Assembly (NCBI RefSeq): GCF_014648175.1
Contig: NZ_BMQP01000014.1
Location: 62,001-126,000, forward strand
Origin: Planobispora rosea
Lineage (GTDB): Bacteria > Actinomycetota > Actinomycetes > Streptosporangiales > Streptosporangiaceae
Direction of reading: 5' to 3'
DNA: 64,000 nt
This document shows positions 17,080 to 24,536 of the stretch, in pieces. A model generated the notes under the pieces. That model was given only the letters and a program-made list of their open reading frames with translations, was not told the origin of the DNA and searched no databases. A program made the translations under genes and the position numbers. The first letter of the stretch is position 1; every line of letters begins with the position of its first letter.

Positions 17080-18288
17080 ATGACCTTCAATCCGCTGCAG
17101 GAACGCGGCATCCCTCTGGACCGCCAACTGCGCAACTGGCGCGAGCTGAACGTCGCCCCGATCGATCCCGACCACGCCGATCCGTACACCCGGTGCCGGA
17201 TCATCGCCCTCAACGGCATCGAGGTCGAGTCGATCATGTTCAGCCACCAGTTCGCCCGCCACTGCCCCGACCCGGCCGTCAAGCAGCAGCTCGCCGAGGT
17301 CCGCTACATCGAGGCCCAGCAGCAGAAGGTGGTCAACTGGCTGCTGCCCGGCCTGGCCTCGGTGCTGGAGACGACCATCGCCTACGAGCAGGTCGCCGTG
17401 GACCTGACCGCCTGGGTCGCGCGCATGGAGCCCGACCCCTACCTCAAGCAGGCCTACCAGTTCGGCGTGCTGGAGGACTTCGACCACCTGTACCGTTACG
17501 CCAACCTGTTCGAGATGATCGAGCACCGCAAGGCGGAGAAGCTCGTCGACGACCTCACCGAGGTCATGCCCGGCCGGCCCACCTACCTGCACCACCGCCA
17601 TCCGATCGACAACGTGCGCGAGCCGTACGACAAGAACACCACCGACCCGATCTCCAAGCTGCACGCGCTGACCATCATGGCCGCCGAGCAGCAGACCATG
17701 AACTTCTACATGAACGTCGGCCCCACCTACATGGAGCCGATCGCCCGCCAGCTGTACCAGGAGATCGGCCTGATCGAGGAGGAGCACGTCACCCACTACG
17801 AGTCGCTGGTCGACCCGGGTGAGACCTGGTGGGAGATGCTCCTCAACCACGAGTACAACGAGTGCTACCTGTACCACTCGTTCATGCAGACCGAGTCCGA
17901 CCCGAAGGTCAAGGCGATCTGGGAGCTCCACCTGAACATGGAGCTGGAGCACCTGCGCCTGGCCGCCGAGCTGTTCAAGCGGCACGACGGACGTGACCCG
18001 GAGCAGGTGGTGGCCTCCGCGCTGCCGGCGCCGGTGACCTTCGAGCCGAACAAGGCCTACGTGCGTGAGCTGCTGGCCACGCAGATCGACTACACCACCA
18101 TCGGCACCGGCTACGTGCAGGAGGCGCACGAGCGCTTCGAGCAGCTGCAGCAGGCCATCCACGGCGGCGACGTCTCCCAGTCGCCCGGTGAGCTGGTCAT
18201 CGCCGAGAACCGCGACAAGTCCGGGCGTGAGTACCGCCACGAGACCGAGGGCCCGCACCCGGTGCCCAGCCTGCGCGTCAACCGCTGA
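17080..18288 (+). CDS. Ferritin-like (di-iron four-helix) domain protein
   Basis: 402 residues, start ATG 17080 seven bases after GAGGAG. The protein is helical with repeated acidic/histidine motifs of ferritin-like proteins: NGIEVESIMFSHQFARH, YIEAQQQKVVNWL, AAEQQTMNFYM, IEEEHVTHYESL and NMELEHLRLAAELF. Their distribution over the whole length suggests two four-helix bundles in one chain, about twice the size of a single ferritin-like domain. A metal-dependent redox role is possible but no reaction is known to me. There is no signal peptide, so it is cytoplasmic. Its promoter region is shared with the divergent SDR and carries repeats. A hairpin at 18371-18402 probably ends the transcript. 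Confidence 0.8.
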   Translation: MTFNPLQERGIPLDRQLRNWRELNVAPIDPDHADPYTRCRIIALNGIEVESIMFSHQFARHCPDPAVKQQLAEVRYIEAQQQKVVNWLLPGLASVLETTIAYEQVAVDLTAWVARMEPDPYLKQAYQFGVLEDFDHLYRYANLFEMIEHRKAEKLVDDLTEVMPGRPTYLHHRHPIDNVREPYDKNTTDPISKLHALTIMAAEQQTMNFYMNVGPTYMEPIARQLYQEIGLIEEEHVTHYESLVDPGETWWEMLLNHEYNECYLYHSFMQTESDPKVKAIWELHLNMELEHLRLAAELFKRHDGRDPEQVVASALPAPVTFEPNKAYVRELLATQIDYTTIGTGYVQEAHERFEQLQQAIHGGDVSQSPGELVIAENRDKSGREYRHETEGPHPVPSLRVNR

Positions 18289-18370
18289 TCCCCTCCGGGG
18301 TCGGCCCCCGGAAGGCCGCACGGGCCCGCGCCCCGGCCCGCGGCCTCCCCCGCACCCCGCCGCACACATC

Positions 18371-18402
18371 GGCCCGCATCCCCCCAGAAGGGGACGCGGG
18401 CC
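18371..18402 (+). terminator. Hairpin after the ferritin-like gene
   Basis: GGCCCGC (18371-18377) pairs with GCGGGCC (18396-18402), with an inner CCCC/GGGG pairing, 83 bases after the ferritin-like stop codon and about 165 bases before the next start. It is a plausible rho-independent-like terminator. Confidence 0.55.
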
Positions 18403-18565
18403 GTGTGCTGTGCAGGCGCGGACGAGAAATTTCATCCGAAATCCGAACTCCTCCGAACCACATGTGCGCCGTGAGTGTCGAAATCCCTGGAGCGGTCCAC
18501 TGAAAGTCCTCTGGAACGGTCCACAGGGGCTGAGCCCACCGGACATGGTGAATGGGGAGAGTTTG

Positions 18566-19426
18566 ATGACGAGCACTGCGAGGTCGCGCCGGTCCGTGGG
18601 GGCGAAGGCGAGGCGGGGGGCGGCCGTGACGCTCGCCTCGGCGGGTCTTGCGGCGGTCGCGGCATGCGGCACCGGCACCGGCGCCGGCGACGCCGTCGGG
18701 GGTGACGCCGGCGGGAGAACCGGTTCCGCCGGAACCGAGACGCCCACGATCCAGACCGTGCTGCTCGCCGCCGCCGTACGGGCCGCCGGTGAGCACACCG
18801 CCGACACGTCCGTCGACTGCCGCAAGGTCAAGTGCGTGGCGCTCACCTTCGATGACGGCCCCGGAGAGTACACCGACGAGGTGCTGAGCCACCTTGCGGC
18901 CTACCGCGCCCGCGCCACCTTCTTCGTGGTGGGGCAGAACGTCGCCGCCAATCCCGGCGTCGTCCGGCGGACCGCGAAGGCGGGACACGAGATCGGCAAC
19001 CACAGCTGGTCCCACCGCAACCTGACCACGCTGTCGGCCGCCGGCCTCCGAGCCGACCTGAACCGCACCAGCCAGGCCATCAAGGCCGCGACGGGCACCG
19101 CGCCCAAGGTCATGCGGCCGCCGTACGGGGCCTTCAACGACACCGTCCGGAGGAACTCACCGCTCCCCGTCGTCCTGTGGAGCGTGGACACGGAGGACTG
19201 GCGCTACCGTGACAGCGCCCGCGTGGTGCGCAAGGCCAAGAGCGTGGGCCCCGGGGGCGTCATCCTGTTCCACGACATCCACCCGACGACGGTGAAGGCG
19301 ATCCCGCAGGTGCTGGAGGCCCTCTCCGCGCGCGGCTACCGGTTCGTCACGGTCAGCCAGCTGTTCGGCGGGAAGCCGCCGAAGGTCGTCTACAGCGGCG
19401 GCCCCGCGGCCGCCGCGGCTCTCTGA
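18566..19426 (+). CDS. Secreted lipoprotein polysaccharide deacetylase (NodB domain)
   Basis: 286 residues from ATG 18566, preceded by GGGGAG; an in-frame ATG at 18545 is less well placed. A twin-arginine-like basic stretch (SRRSVGAKARRG) and hydrophobic segment lead to a lipobox VAAC, so it should be anchored outside the membrane. The NodB domain (about 90-265) has the metal/base motif TFDDGPGEYTDEV, HSWSHRNLTTL, RPPYGAFN, WSVDTEDWR and LFHDIHPTT. These cover the five conserved NodB motifs, so an active deacetylase on peptidoglycan or another N-acetylated glycan is likely. Confidence 0.93.
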   Translation: MTSTARSRRSVGAKARRGAAVTLASAGLAAVAACGTGTGAGDAVGGDAGGRTGSAGTETPTIQTVLLAAAVRAAGEHTADTSVDCRKVKCVALTFDDGPGEYTDEVLSHLAAYRARATFFVVGQNVAANPGVVRRTAKAGHEIGNHSWSHRNLTTLSAAGLRADLNRTSQAIKAATGTAPKVMRPPYGAFNDTVRRNSPLPVVLWSVDTEDWRYRDSARVVRKAKSVGPGGVILFHDIHPTTVKAIPQVLEALSARGYRFVTVSQLFGGKPPKVVYSGGPAAAAAL

Positions 19427-19430
19427 CCCG

Positions 19431-19470
19431 GGTCCGCGCAGCCGTGGGGCCCGGACCCACGCCGCGGACC
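19431..19470. terminator. Bidirectional hairpin between convergent genes
   Basis: GGTCCGC (19431-19437) pairs with GCGGACC (19464-19470), and an inner CGTGGG/CCCACG stem (19443-19448 with 19456-19461) continues it. It lies between the stop codons of the NodB lipoprotein gene and the convergent PPOX-type gene and could serve both. Confidence 0.6.
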
Positions 19471-19475
19471 GCCGG

Positions 19476-19955
19476 TCACGCGGGACGCTGCCACGCCGCC
19501 TTGAGCGTGCTGAGCCGCCAGGGTGTCATTTTGAGTACGGTGATGCGTTCGTCCCGGTGGTCCTCACCGCCCAGGATGCGCGGATCGTAACCGAGCGGCT
19601 CGTCGGCGTCCGCGAACAGATCCCACACCTTCCTCCTCGTCGCCTCGTCGTCGGCGAAGGCCGCGTCGCACTCGGCCACCGCCACCTCGTGGGCCGGGTC
19701 CCAGTACGAGCACGACACGTACGGACGGCGCGACAGGTGCGCCACCTTGAGCGGAGTGGGCCGGGTGAACACCCATCCGGTGACGCCGTCGCCGGTCCGC
19801 TCCCAGTACGGGTGCACCACCCGCGAGCGCGGCCGGCCGCGGCTGTCCACGGTGGCGAGGGTGCACCACACGATGCGGTGGGCGATCCTCACGAACTCGT
19901 CGAGCAGCCCGGCGGGCGGAAGGTCGGCGGACGGAGCGCTAGGATTCACAACCAT
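19476..19955 (-). CDS. Pyridoxamine 5'-phosphate oxidase-like (split-barrel flavin) protein
   Basis: 159 residues. The segment FVRIAHRIVWCTLATVDSRGRPRSRVVHPYW followed by GWVFTRPTPLKVAHLSRRPYVSCSYW (read in two parts) is the split-barrel FMN/F420-binding fold; the C-terminus VLKMTPWRLSTLKAAW is typical of the family. Cofactor and substrate are not determinable. The ATG at 19955 is the centre of a 38-base perfect palindrome and overlaps, head to head, the ATG of the divergent MarR gene; both proteins therefore begin MVVNPSA. No ribosome site is possible outside the palindrome, and a TAGGAT box (19969-19964) stands 8 bases before the start, suggesting a leaderless transcript. Confidence 0.85.
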   Translation of the reverse strand: MVVNPSAPSADLPPAGLLDEFVRIAHRIVWCTLATVDSRGRPRSRVVHPYWERTGDGVTGWVFTRPTPLKVAHLSRRPYVSCSYWDPAHEVAVAECDAAFADDEATRRKVWDLFADADEPLGYDPRILGGEDHRDERITVLKMTPWRLSTLKAAWQRPA

Positions 19956-19973
19956 GGTTGTGAATCCTAGCGC
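19936..19973. promoter_or_regulatory. 38-base perfect palindrome carrying two start codons and two TAGGAT boxes
   Basis: The half GCGCTAGGATTCACAACCA (19936-19954) is followed directly by its exact reverse complement. The centre CCATGG supplies the ATG of the plus-strand MarR gene (19954-19956) and of the minus-strand PPOX gene (19955-19953). On each strand a TAGGAT box, a common actinomycete -10 form, lies 8 bases before the ATG (19940-19945 and 19969-19964), so both genes could be leaderless. The palindrome is also the obvious operator for the MarR protein. Promoter activity is inferred. Confidence 0.7.
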
Positions 19974-20436
19974 GGAGACCCTCGACCTGTCTCTGGTGGC
20001 CCTGTTCGCCGGCTGGGCCATGACGGAGGAGGTGCGACGCCGTTTGACGGACGACGGCTTCGGCGACCTGCGCTTCAACGACGGTGTGGTCATCCAGCAC
20101 CTCCTGCGGGGACCGCTGTCCATCACCGCCCTGGCCGAGCGCATGGGCGTCACTCAACAGGCGGCCTCCAAGACCGCCGCCGACATGGAGCGCCGCGGCC
20201 TGCTCACCCGCGAGCCCGCCCCCGGCGACGCCCGCACCCGCCTGCTGGGCCTGACACCGCACGCCACCGCCTCCGTCGAGGCGGCCCGCGCCCACCGTGC
20301 CGTGCTGGACGCCGAGCTCGCCGAGCGGTTCGGCGCAGACCGGATCGCCGAGACCCGCGCGGTGCTGGCGGCCGTTCTGGCCCACTTCGACCATGATGAC
20401 GCCATCCGCCGCCGCCGGGTCCGCCCGCCCGTCTGA
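19954..20436 (+). CDS. MarR-family transcriptional regulator
   Basis: 160 residues with a MarR winged helix: LRFNDGVVIQHLLRGPLSITALAERMGVTQQ and ASKTAADMERRGLLTREPAPGDARTRLLGLT in sequence. The ATG at 19954 is inside the 38-base palindrome and overlaps the divergent PPOX-type start codon by two bases. A TAGGAT box is 8 bases upstream. The protein probably binds the palindrome and represses both itself and the PPOX gene, a standard MarR arrangement but here with the operator encoding the first residues of both proteins. The basic tail RRRRVRPPV is unremarkable. Confidence 0.92.
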   Translation: MVVNPSAETLDLSLVALFAGWAMTEEVRRRLTDDGFGDLRFNDGVVIQHLLRGPLSITALAERMGVTQQAASKTAADMERRGLLTREPAPGDARTRLLGLTPHATASVEAARAHRAVLDAELAERFGADRIAETRAVLAAVLAHFDHDDAIRRRRVRPPV

Positions 20437-20502
20437 CCATCCGCTCGGCCCTCTTGCGGCGCGGCGCCGAGGCTGCGGCGATCAGTCCGGAGGAGAGAAG
20501 AC

Positions 20503-21558
20503 GTGCCGTGCCGGGTTTTCCGCGTATGTGACGATGGGAAGGTGACGGAGACGATGACCGCCTGGATGGTCCGCCGGCCCGGCCCGGTGGCCACCCGCCC
20601 GCTGGAGCGAGTACGGCTTCCCGTGCCCGAGCCCGCCCCCGACGAGGTGCTCGTCCGGGTCGAGGTGTGCGCCGTCTGCCGCACCGACCTGCACCTGGCC
20701 GAGGGCGACCTGGCCCCGCGACGGCCCGGTACGGTGCCCGGGCACGAGGTGGTCGGGCACGTCGCGGCCCGCGGCGCCGGAGCCGGCCGGTTCGCCGTTG
20801 GGGCGCGGGTGGGCGTGGCCTGGCTCCGCGCCGCCTGCGGCACGTGCCGCTACTGCGCCCGGGGCTCCGAGAACCTCTGCCCGGACTCGCGCTACACCGG
20901 CTGGGACGCCGACGGCGGTTACGCCGAGTATCTGACCGTGCCGCAGGACTTCGCCTATCCGCTGCCCGCGGACCAGCCCGCCGAGAAGCTGGCCCCGCTG
21001 CTGTGCGCGGGCATCATCGGCTACCGGGCGCTGCTCCGCTCCGACCTGCCGCCCGGCGGGCGCCTGGGCGTCTACGGCTTCGGCGCCTCGGCCCACCTCA
21101 CCGCCCAGGTCGCCCTCGCCCAGGGCGCCACGCTGCACGTGCTGACCCGCTCCGGGTCCGCCCGCGAACTCGCCCTGGAACTGGGCGCCGCCTCTGCGGG
21201 CGACGCCTACGACGCTCCCCCCGAGCCGCTGGACGCCGCCATCCTGTTCGCCCCGGTCGGCGACCTGGTCCCGGTGGCGCTGGCGGCCCTGGAACGGGGC
21301 GGCACCCTGGCCGTGGCCGGGATCCACCTCACCGACGTCCCGTCCCTGGTCTACCGGGACCACCTGTTCCAGGAACGCACCCTGCGCAGCGTCACCGCCA
21401 ACACCCGCGCCGACGGCCACGCCCTGCTGGAACACGCCGCCCGCCACCCGCTGCGCGTCGCCACCACCCCCTACGACTTCGACCGGGCCGACCGGGCCCT
21501 GAAAGACCTGGCCGCCGACCGCGTCACCGGCGCCGCCGTCCTCCGCATCGCCGACTGA
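20503..21558 (+). CDS. Zinc-dependent alcohol dehydrogenase (MDR family)
   Basis: 351 residues from GTG 20503, which has GGAGGA eight bases upstream; GTG 20542 or ATG 20554 ([11 protein letters not shown]) are alternatives that match usual family starts. The catalytic zinc site is [13 protein letters not shown] with GHEVVGHV, and four structural-zinc cysteines are in [15 protein letters not shown]. The nucleotide-binding loop reads [16 protein letters not shown]. It belongs to the zinc-binding MDR alcohol/aldehyde reductases, oxidising alcohols with NAD(P). The substrate is unknown. No operon partner is obvious. Confidence 0.92.
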   Translation: MPCRVFRVCDDGKVTETMTAWMVRRPGPVATRPLERVRLPVPEPAPDEVLVRVEVCAVCRTDLHLAEGDLAPRRPGTVPGHEVVGHVAARGAGAGRFAVGARVGVAWLRAACGTCRYCARGSENLCPDSRYTGWDADGGYAEYLTVPQDFAYPLPADQPAEKLAPLLCAGIIGYRALLRSDLPPGGRLGVYGFGASAHLTAQVALAQGATLHVLTRSGSARELALELGAASAGDAYDAPPEPLDAAILFAPVGDLVPVALAALERGGTLAVAGIHLTDVPSLVYRDHLFQERTLRSVTANTRADGHALLEHAARHPLRVATTPYDFDRADRALKDLAADRVTGAAVLRIAD

Positions 21559-21939
21559 CCGTCCCACCCGCCGGCGACGTCACGACCGTCACTCCGCTCA
21601 TGAGCGATCCCCTCCGGGGTGTCCTCCGCGCACCACCACACGCACCCACCAATGGGCCCCGCAAGACTGGTGCCGCCGAGCCCGTGGGGCTAGGCAAGCG
21701 TCCTCAATGCTCGCCGCCTCCCGGTCCGGGGTTTCCGGAAGTCCGGCAGATCCGCCACAAGCCGCACGGCAAATCTGCCACGGCGCGAGGGGGGACGGTC
21801 GCCCTTCCCCATGGGGAGACGCTCGCCCTCCCCCATGGGGGGATGGACTGCATGGCGTGATGTCGGCGTGCCCAGGCGGGAGCGGCCGGTGAATTCGGCA
21901 TGAAGAAGCCGCGCTCTCGCGAAGGGCGCCAGGCGCTTG
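21559..21939. other. Gene-free stretch with palindromes and a long repeat
   Basis: No convincing coding sequence. It holds the first 90-base direct repeat (21668-21757), then a partial echo of its last bases, and two CCCCATGGGG-type palindromes at 21807-21816 and 21830-21841 embedded in a repeated GCTCGCCCT/GTCGCCCTT context. It marks the boundary of the accessory patch that carries the toxin-antitoxin genes. Confidence 0.6.
21668..21757. repeat. 90-base direct repeat, left copy
   Basis: Matches 22699-22788 over 90 bases with two visible mismatches (fourth base G/A, and T/C in the GGGGTTTCC/GGGGCTTCC stretch), offset 1031 bases. Read on the minus strand both copies encode a short frame beginning (V/M)ADLPDFRKPRTGRRRAL and stopping soon after. 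This recalls the LPDPR-RGRRH start of some DDE transposases, but is too short to assign. The copies bracket the toxin-antitoxin pair. Confidence 0.85.
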
Positions 21940-22239
21940 TCAGGCGGCCGGAGCTCGCGGCGTCAGGCGGACCTCGAGGTCCGCGTCCAGGGCGCGGGCC
22001 AGGCGTTCCAGTACCGGCAGGGTGGGGATGGTGCCGCCGGCTTCGAAGCGCGCCACCGCCGACTGGGTCATGCCGGCCTCCCGGGCCAGGTCGTTCTGGC
22101 TCCAGCCGCGTCCCTCCCGCATGGCCCGGACCGCCTTGCCCAGCTCGTAGGCGATGCGCGCGGCCTCGTAGGCCTCGGCCGCACCCGGTTCGGCCATGCG
22201 CCGGTCCCGCAGTTCCCGCCAGGTTTCCTGTTCGCTCAT
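21940..22239 (-). CDS. higA: Antitoxin, HigA-like XRE helix-turn-helix protein
   Basis: 99 residues, ATG 22239 overlapping the toxin stop by four bases (ATGA). The helix-turn-helix is YELGKAVRAMREGRGWSQ followed by NDLAREAGMTQSAVARFEAGG and LPVLERLARALDADLEV, the Cro/C1 type. The toxin-first gene order and family pairing match HigBA systems, in which the antitoxin neutralises the toxin and represses the operon. The palindrome over the toxin start (22587-22610) is the likely operator. It lies between 90-base direct repeats, consistent with acquisition as a cassette. The symbol is by family resemblance only. Confidence 0.88.
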   Translation of the reverse strand: MSEQETWRELRDRRMAEPGAAEAYEAARIAYELGKAVRAMREGRGWSQNDLAREAGMTQSAVARFEAGGTIPTLPVLERLARALDADLEVRLTPRAPAA

Positions 22240-22592
22240 ACCGCCTCTTCTTCCTCGTCGACGGTGTGCGCCAGCGCGATGCAGCGGCGCATGGCCCGCC
22301 GAGCCCGCTTGATCTCCCGATCGTCGCGTGCCCGCGTCTTGGAGAACACAGTCAGCAGCACGATCCGGCGACCGGGCGCGATCCAATAGGTGATGCGCAT
22401 GGCGAGCTCGTCGAGGTGGAACCGGAGTTCGCGGAGCTTGCCGTCGAGCTGCTTGGTGTAGGGCTTCCCTAACAGGGGCCCTTCCGCCGCGAGCAGATCG
22501 ACGTAGAAGACCACGCGTGCGAACAACGTCGCAGGCAGGTCCTCAAGCCACGCGCGAACTTCTGGCTCCAGCTCGACAGTACCCCAACTCAT
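22236..22592 (-). CDS. higB: Toxin, HigB/RelE-superfamily (Gp49-like) mRNA interferase
   Basis: 118 residues from ATG 22592. The fold-specific segments are VELEPEVRAWLEDLPATLFA, VDLLAAEGPLLGKPYTKQLD, GKLRELRFHLDELAMRITYW and GRRIVLLTVFSKTRARDDRE, matching Gp49-like toxins that cleave ribosome-bound mRNA. The basic stretch KRARRAMRRC near the end fits RNA contact, while the tail is acidic (VDEEEEAV). The ATG overlaps the end of a perfect 24-base palindrome, and a TAGCAT box lies 7 bases upstream, so the mRNA may be leaderless. The frame stays open into the 90-base repeat upstream, but family length supports this start. Confidence 0.88.
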   Translation of the reverse strand: MSWGTVELEPEVRAWLEDLPATLFARVVFYVDLLAAEGPLLGKPYTKQLDGKLRELRFHLDELAMRITYWIAPGRRIVLLTVFSKTRARDDREIKRARRAMRRCIALAHTVDEEEEAV

Positions 22593-22610
22593 AGCATCGA
22601 TGCTATGAGT
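22587..22610 (-). promoter_or_regulatory. 24-base perfect palindrome over the toxin start
   Basis: The half ACTCATAGCATC is followed by its exact reverse complement. On the minus strand the sequence contains TAGCAT, seven bases, then the toxin ATG. It is probably the autoregulatory operator bound by the antitoxin or the toxin-antitoxin complex, overlapping the -10 region. Confidence 0.7.
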
Positions 22611-23078
22611 GGCGTCACTGTTGCGATGCGCTTTCGCGTAAAGACGCAAAGTAACGATCACCGCTCCGATGCCAACTGGACCGCACAGAGCTTGACGTTG
22701 GTACCGCCGAGCCCGTGGGGCTAGGCAAGCGTCCTCAATGCTCGCCGCCTCCCGGTCCGGGGCTTCCGGAAGTCCGGCAGATCCGCCATGGCTTCGTTCG
22801 TCGGTTACGGTGCCGGATGCTGCCGATTTCGGGCACTGGCGAGGTCTTGTCGATCCCATCACCCGTGACTTCCGGCACCACCTCTGTTGCGCCGGCTACC
22901 GCCTGCCGATGACCAAGCTTCTCGCCCCCCATGGTGACGAGCCGCCACGAGTCAGCGTGCGCTGCCCTCGGCATGAGCCAGCGTTGCCGTGTGACGGTGA
23001 GCCGTCGCAGCCACAGCCGCAGGGGGTATGCAATTCCTCTAGTCGACGCTTGATAAAGCGAATGCTTGAATAAGTCGC
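22611..23078. other. Gene-free stretch between toxin promoter and ArsR gene
   Basis: It contains the right copy of the 90-base repeat (22699-22788) but no convincing gene. Just before the ArsR start there are related motifs GCTTGATAA and GCTTGAATAA (about 23048-23073), and CGCTT/AAGCG can pair around GATA; these could be ArsR sites. The rest shows nothing recognisable. Confidence 0.5.
22699..22788. repeat. 90-base direct repeat, right copy
   Basis: The partner of 21668-21757, same orientation, two visible mismatches. The interval between the copies holds the complete toxin-antitoxin operon. In this copy the minus-strand short frame begins with ATG rather than GTG. Confidence 0.85.
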
Positions 23079-23426
23079 ATGGGAAGCACCCTTGCGGATC
23101 AGCAGCTCGATGCTCTGTTCACAGCGCTCAGCGACCGCACCAGACGAGACATCGTGGCCCGGCTGAGCAGGGGCGAGGCGACGGTCAAGGAGCTGGCCGA
23201 GCCGTACGCCATGAGCCTGCAGGCCGTTTCACAACACATCCGGGTGCTCGAGCGGTGCGGTCTGATCAGCCAGAGACGGCACCGGCAAACCCGGCCATGT
23301 CGACTCGAACCCGCGGCGCTCGATGCCGCGCTGTCATGGATCGAGGAGAGCCGGCGCGTCTGGTCAGAGCGAATGGACCGGCTGGAGACGCATCTCGCCC
23401 GCCTTCAGGAGGGTGAGAAGCAGTGA
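23079..23426 (+). CDS. ArsR/SmtB-family transcriptional regulator
   Basis: 115 residues with the ArsR winged helix: LDALFTALSDRTRRDIVARLSR, VKELAEPYAMSLQAVSQHIRVLERCGLI and a wing (RHRQTRPCRLEP). No metal-binding cysteine pair typical of metal sensors is present; in actinomycetes such ArsR genes are usually paired with an AHSA1/SRPBCC gene, exactly as here. The stop overlaps the GTG of the following (broken) SRPBCC gene by two bases of a GTGA, so they form an operon. The regulator itself looks intact. Confidence 0.92.
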   Translation: MGSTLADQQLDALFTALSDRTRRDIVARLSRGEATVKELAEPYAMSLQAVSQHIRVLERCGLISQRRHRQTRPCRLEPAALDAALSWIEESRRVWSERMDRLETHLARLQEGEKQ

Positions 23427-23862
23427 ACGGCGACGAACTCATCTACCGGCGGGTCTTGCGCGCACCGCGCGAGCTGGTGTGGCGGTGTCTGACCGAGCCC
23501 GCCGAACTTGCGCATTTCTGAGGCCCGAGCGGCATGGCCGCGCCGATCGACGGCATCGTCGTCGAACTCCGTCTCGGTGGCCGCTTCGAGACCCTGATGC
23601 TCGGCGAGCAGGGCAGCCATCGGATGGTCGCCACCTTCACCGAGGTCGTCCCGCCCGAGCGACTGGCCTGGGTGGAGCCGACGACCGGGATGCACACCAT
23701 CAGCACGCTGACGACCTCGGCGACGGCACGACCGCAGTCGTCATCCGTCAGCGGAACGTGCCCGAGCCGATGCGCACGCCCCAGGCCCGCGTCGGCTTCC
23801 TCACCTCCCTCGACAAGTTCGAGCAGCACCTGAGCCACCTGATGCGGGGAGACCGATCGTGA
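23423..23862 (+). pseudogene. Broken SRPBCC (AHSA1-type) gene
   Basis: From GTG 23423 the frame reads NGDELIYRRVLRAPRELVW, then LTEPAELAHF, and hits TGA at 23519-23521 where the family has tryptophan (HF-W-GPSG); a TGG to TGA change explains it. The same frame then continues GPSGMAAPIDGIVVELRLGG and VVPPERLAWVEPTTGMHTIS. Near 23711-23713 one base is missing, and the family sequence resumes in another frame as LGDGTTAVVIRQRNVPEP and FLTSLDKFEQHLSHL up to the stop at 23860-23862. Two independent lesions point to a dead gene, unless both are sequencing errors. It lies between an intact ArsR partner and the next gene, whose GTG overlaps its end. Confidence 0.88.
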
Positions 23863-24536
23863 CCGACCCTCAGCACTGGGTGGCGCACACCTACACGGGG
23901 CTCGCCGACCTCCTCACCGCCACGGCCGCCGACACCTGGAACGCCCCCTCCCTGTGCGAAAAACGGCTGGTGCGCCATGTGATCGCACACGTGACGATGC
24001 CGGTGCGGCTGACCGCCGAGCGGTTCGGCGCCGAGATGGCGGCGGCCGGCGGCGACTTCACCATGCTTTCCGACACCGTGGCCGCGCGGGACGCTTCACT
24101 GCCCGTCGCCGACCTGCTCGACCAGCTCCGATCACCGAGACTGCACGGCTGGCAGCCGCCGGGCGGCGGTGCGGCCGGTGCGGCCGGTGCGCTCAACCAT
24201 GCCGTCATCCACTCCCTGGACGTGACGATCGCGCTCGACCGGCCCGCGGTCGCATCGGCACAGGCGATAACCGCCGCCCTCGACCAGCTCACCGCCAGCA
24301 ACGGCACCTGGTTCGGGGGCGATCTGACCGGTGTGCGGCTCGAAGCCGCCGACACCGATTGGAGCTGGGGAGACGGCCGGCTCATCCGCGCCGACAGCCG
24401 TGCCCGTCTTCGCGCGGACCGGGTCTGGACTCCGGCCGCTCCGCCGCGACCTGCTCCGCAGGCGCGCGCGATGGGCGGTCCTGCGGGGAGGAGCCGAACC
24501 GGATCGACCACGGAGAAGGTGTCGGGGCGGCGATGA
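23859..24536 (+). CDS. Mycothiol-dependent maleylpyruvate isomerase-like (DinB fold) protein
   Basis: 225 residues. HWVAHTYTGLADLLTATAADTW, LVRHVIAHVTMPVRLTAERF and LNHAVIHSLDVTIALDRP are the four-helix DinB/MDMPI pattern, with histidines positioned to bind a metal. Family members are metal-dependent transferases or isomerases that use mycothiol. The start GTG overlaps the end of the broken SRPBCC gene, so it was probably in one operon with it. After DWSWGDGRLIRADSRARL the sequence becomes arginine- and proline-rich and unlike the family, and another frame there reads LRPLRRDLLRRRARWAVL, so a frameshift close to 24400 is possible. The C-terminus should be treated as uncertain. Confidence 0.7.
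   Translation: MTDPQHWVAHTYTGLADLLTATAADTWNAPSLCEKRLVRHVIAHVTMPVRLTAERFGAEMAAAGGDFTMLSDTVAARDASLPVADLLDQLRSPRLHGWQPPGGGAAGAAGALNHAVIHSLDVTIALDRPAVASAQAITAALDQLTASNGTWFGGDLTGVRLEAADTDWSWGDGRLIRADSRARLRADRVWTPAAPPRPAPQARAMGGPAGRSRTGSTTEKVSGRR

Noticed and set aside
18289..18565. Possible riboswitch upstream of the NodB lipoprotein gene
   Set aside because: The only clear structure is the hairpin at 18371-18402, better explained as terminator of the upstream gene; no conserved aptamer features recognised.
17017..18873. 618-codon minus-strand frame opposite the ferritin-like gene
   Set aside because: Val/Leu/Gly/Asp-rich antisense composition, no family features, while the plus strand encodes a plausible helical protein with ribosome site.
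21668..22788. Direct repeats as phage attachment sites
   Set aside because: No integrase gene, no tRNA end in the repeat, and only about 1 kb between copies; a small cassette or duplication fits better.
22236..22862. 208-codon version of the HigB toxin starting inside the 90-base repeat
   Set aside because: The extra N-terminal 90 residues cross the direct repeat and lack family similarity; ATG 22592 gives a normal toxin length.
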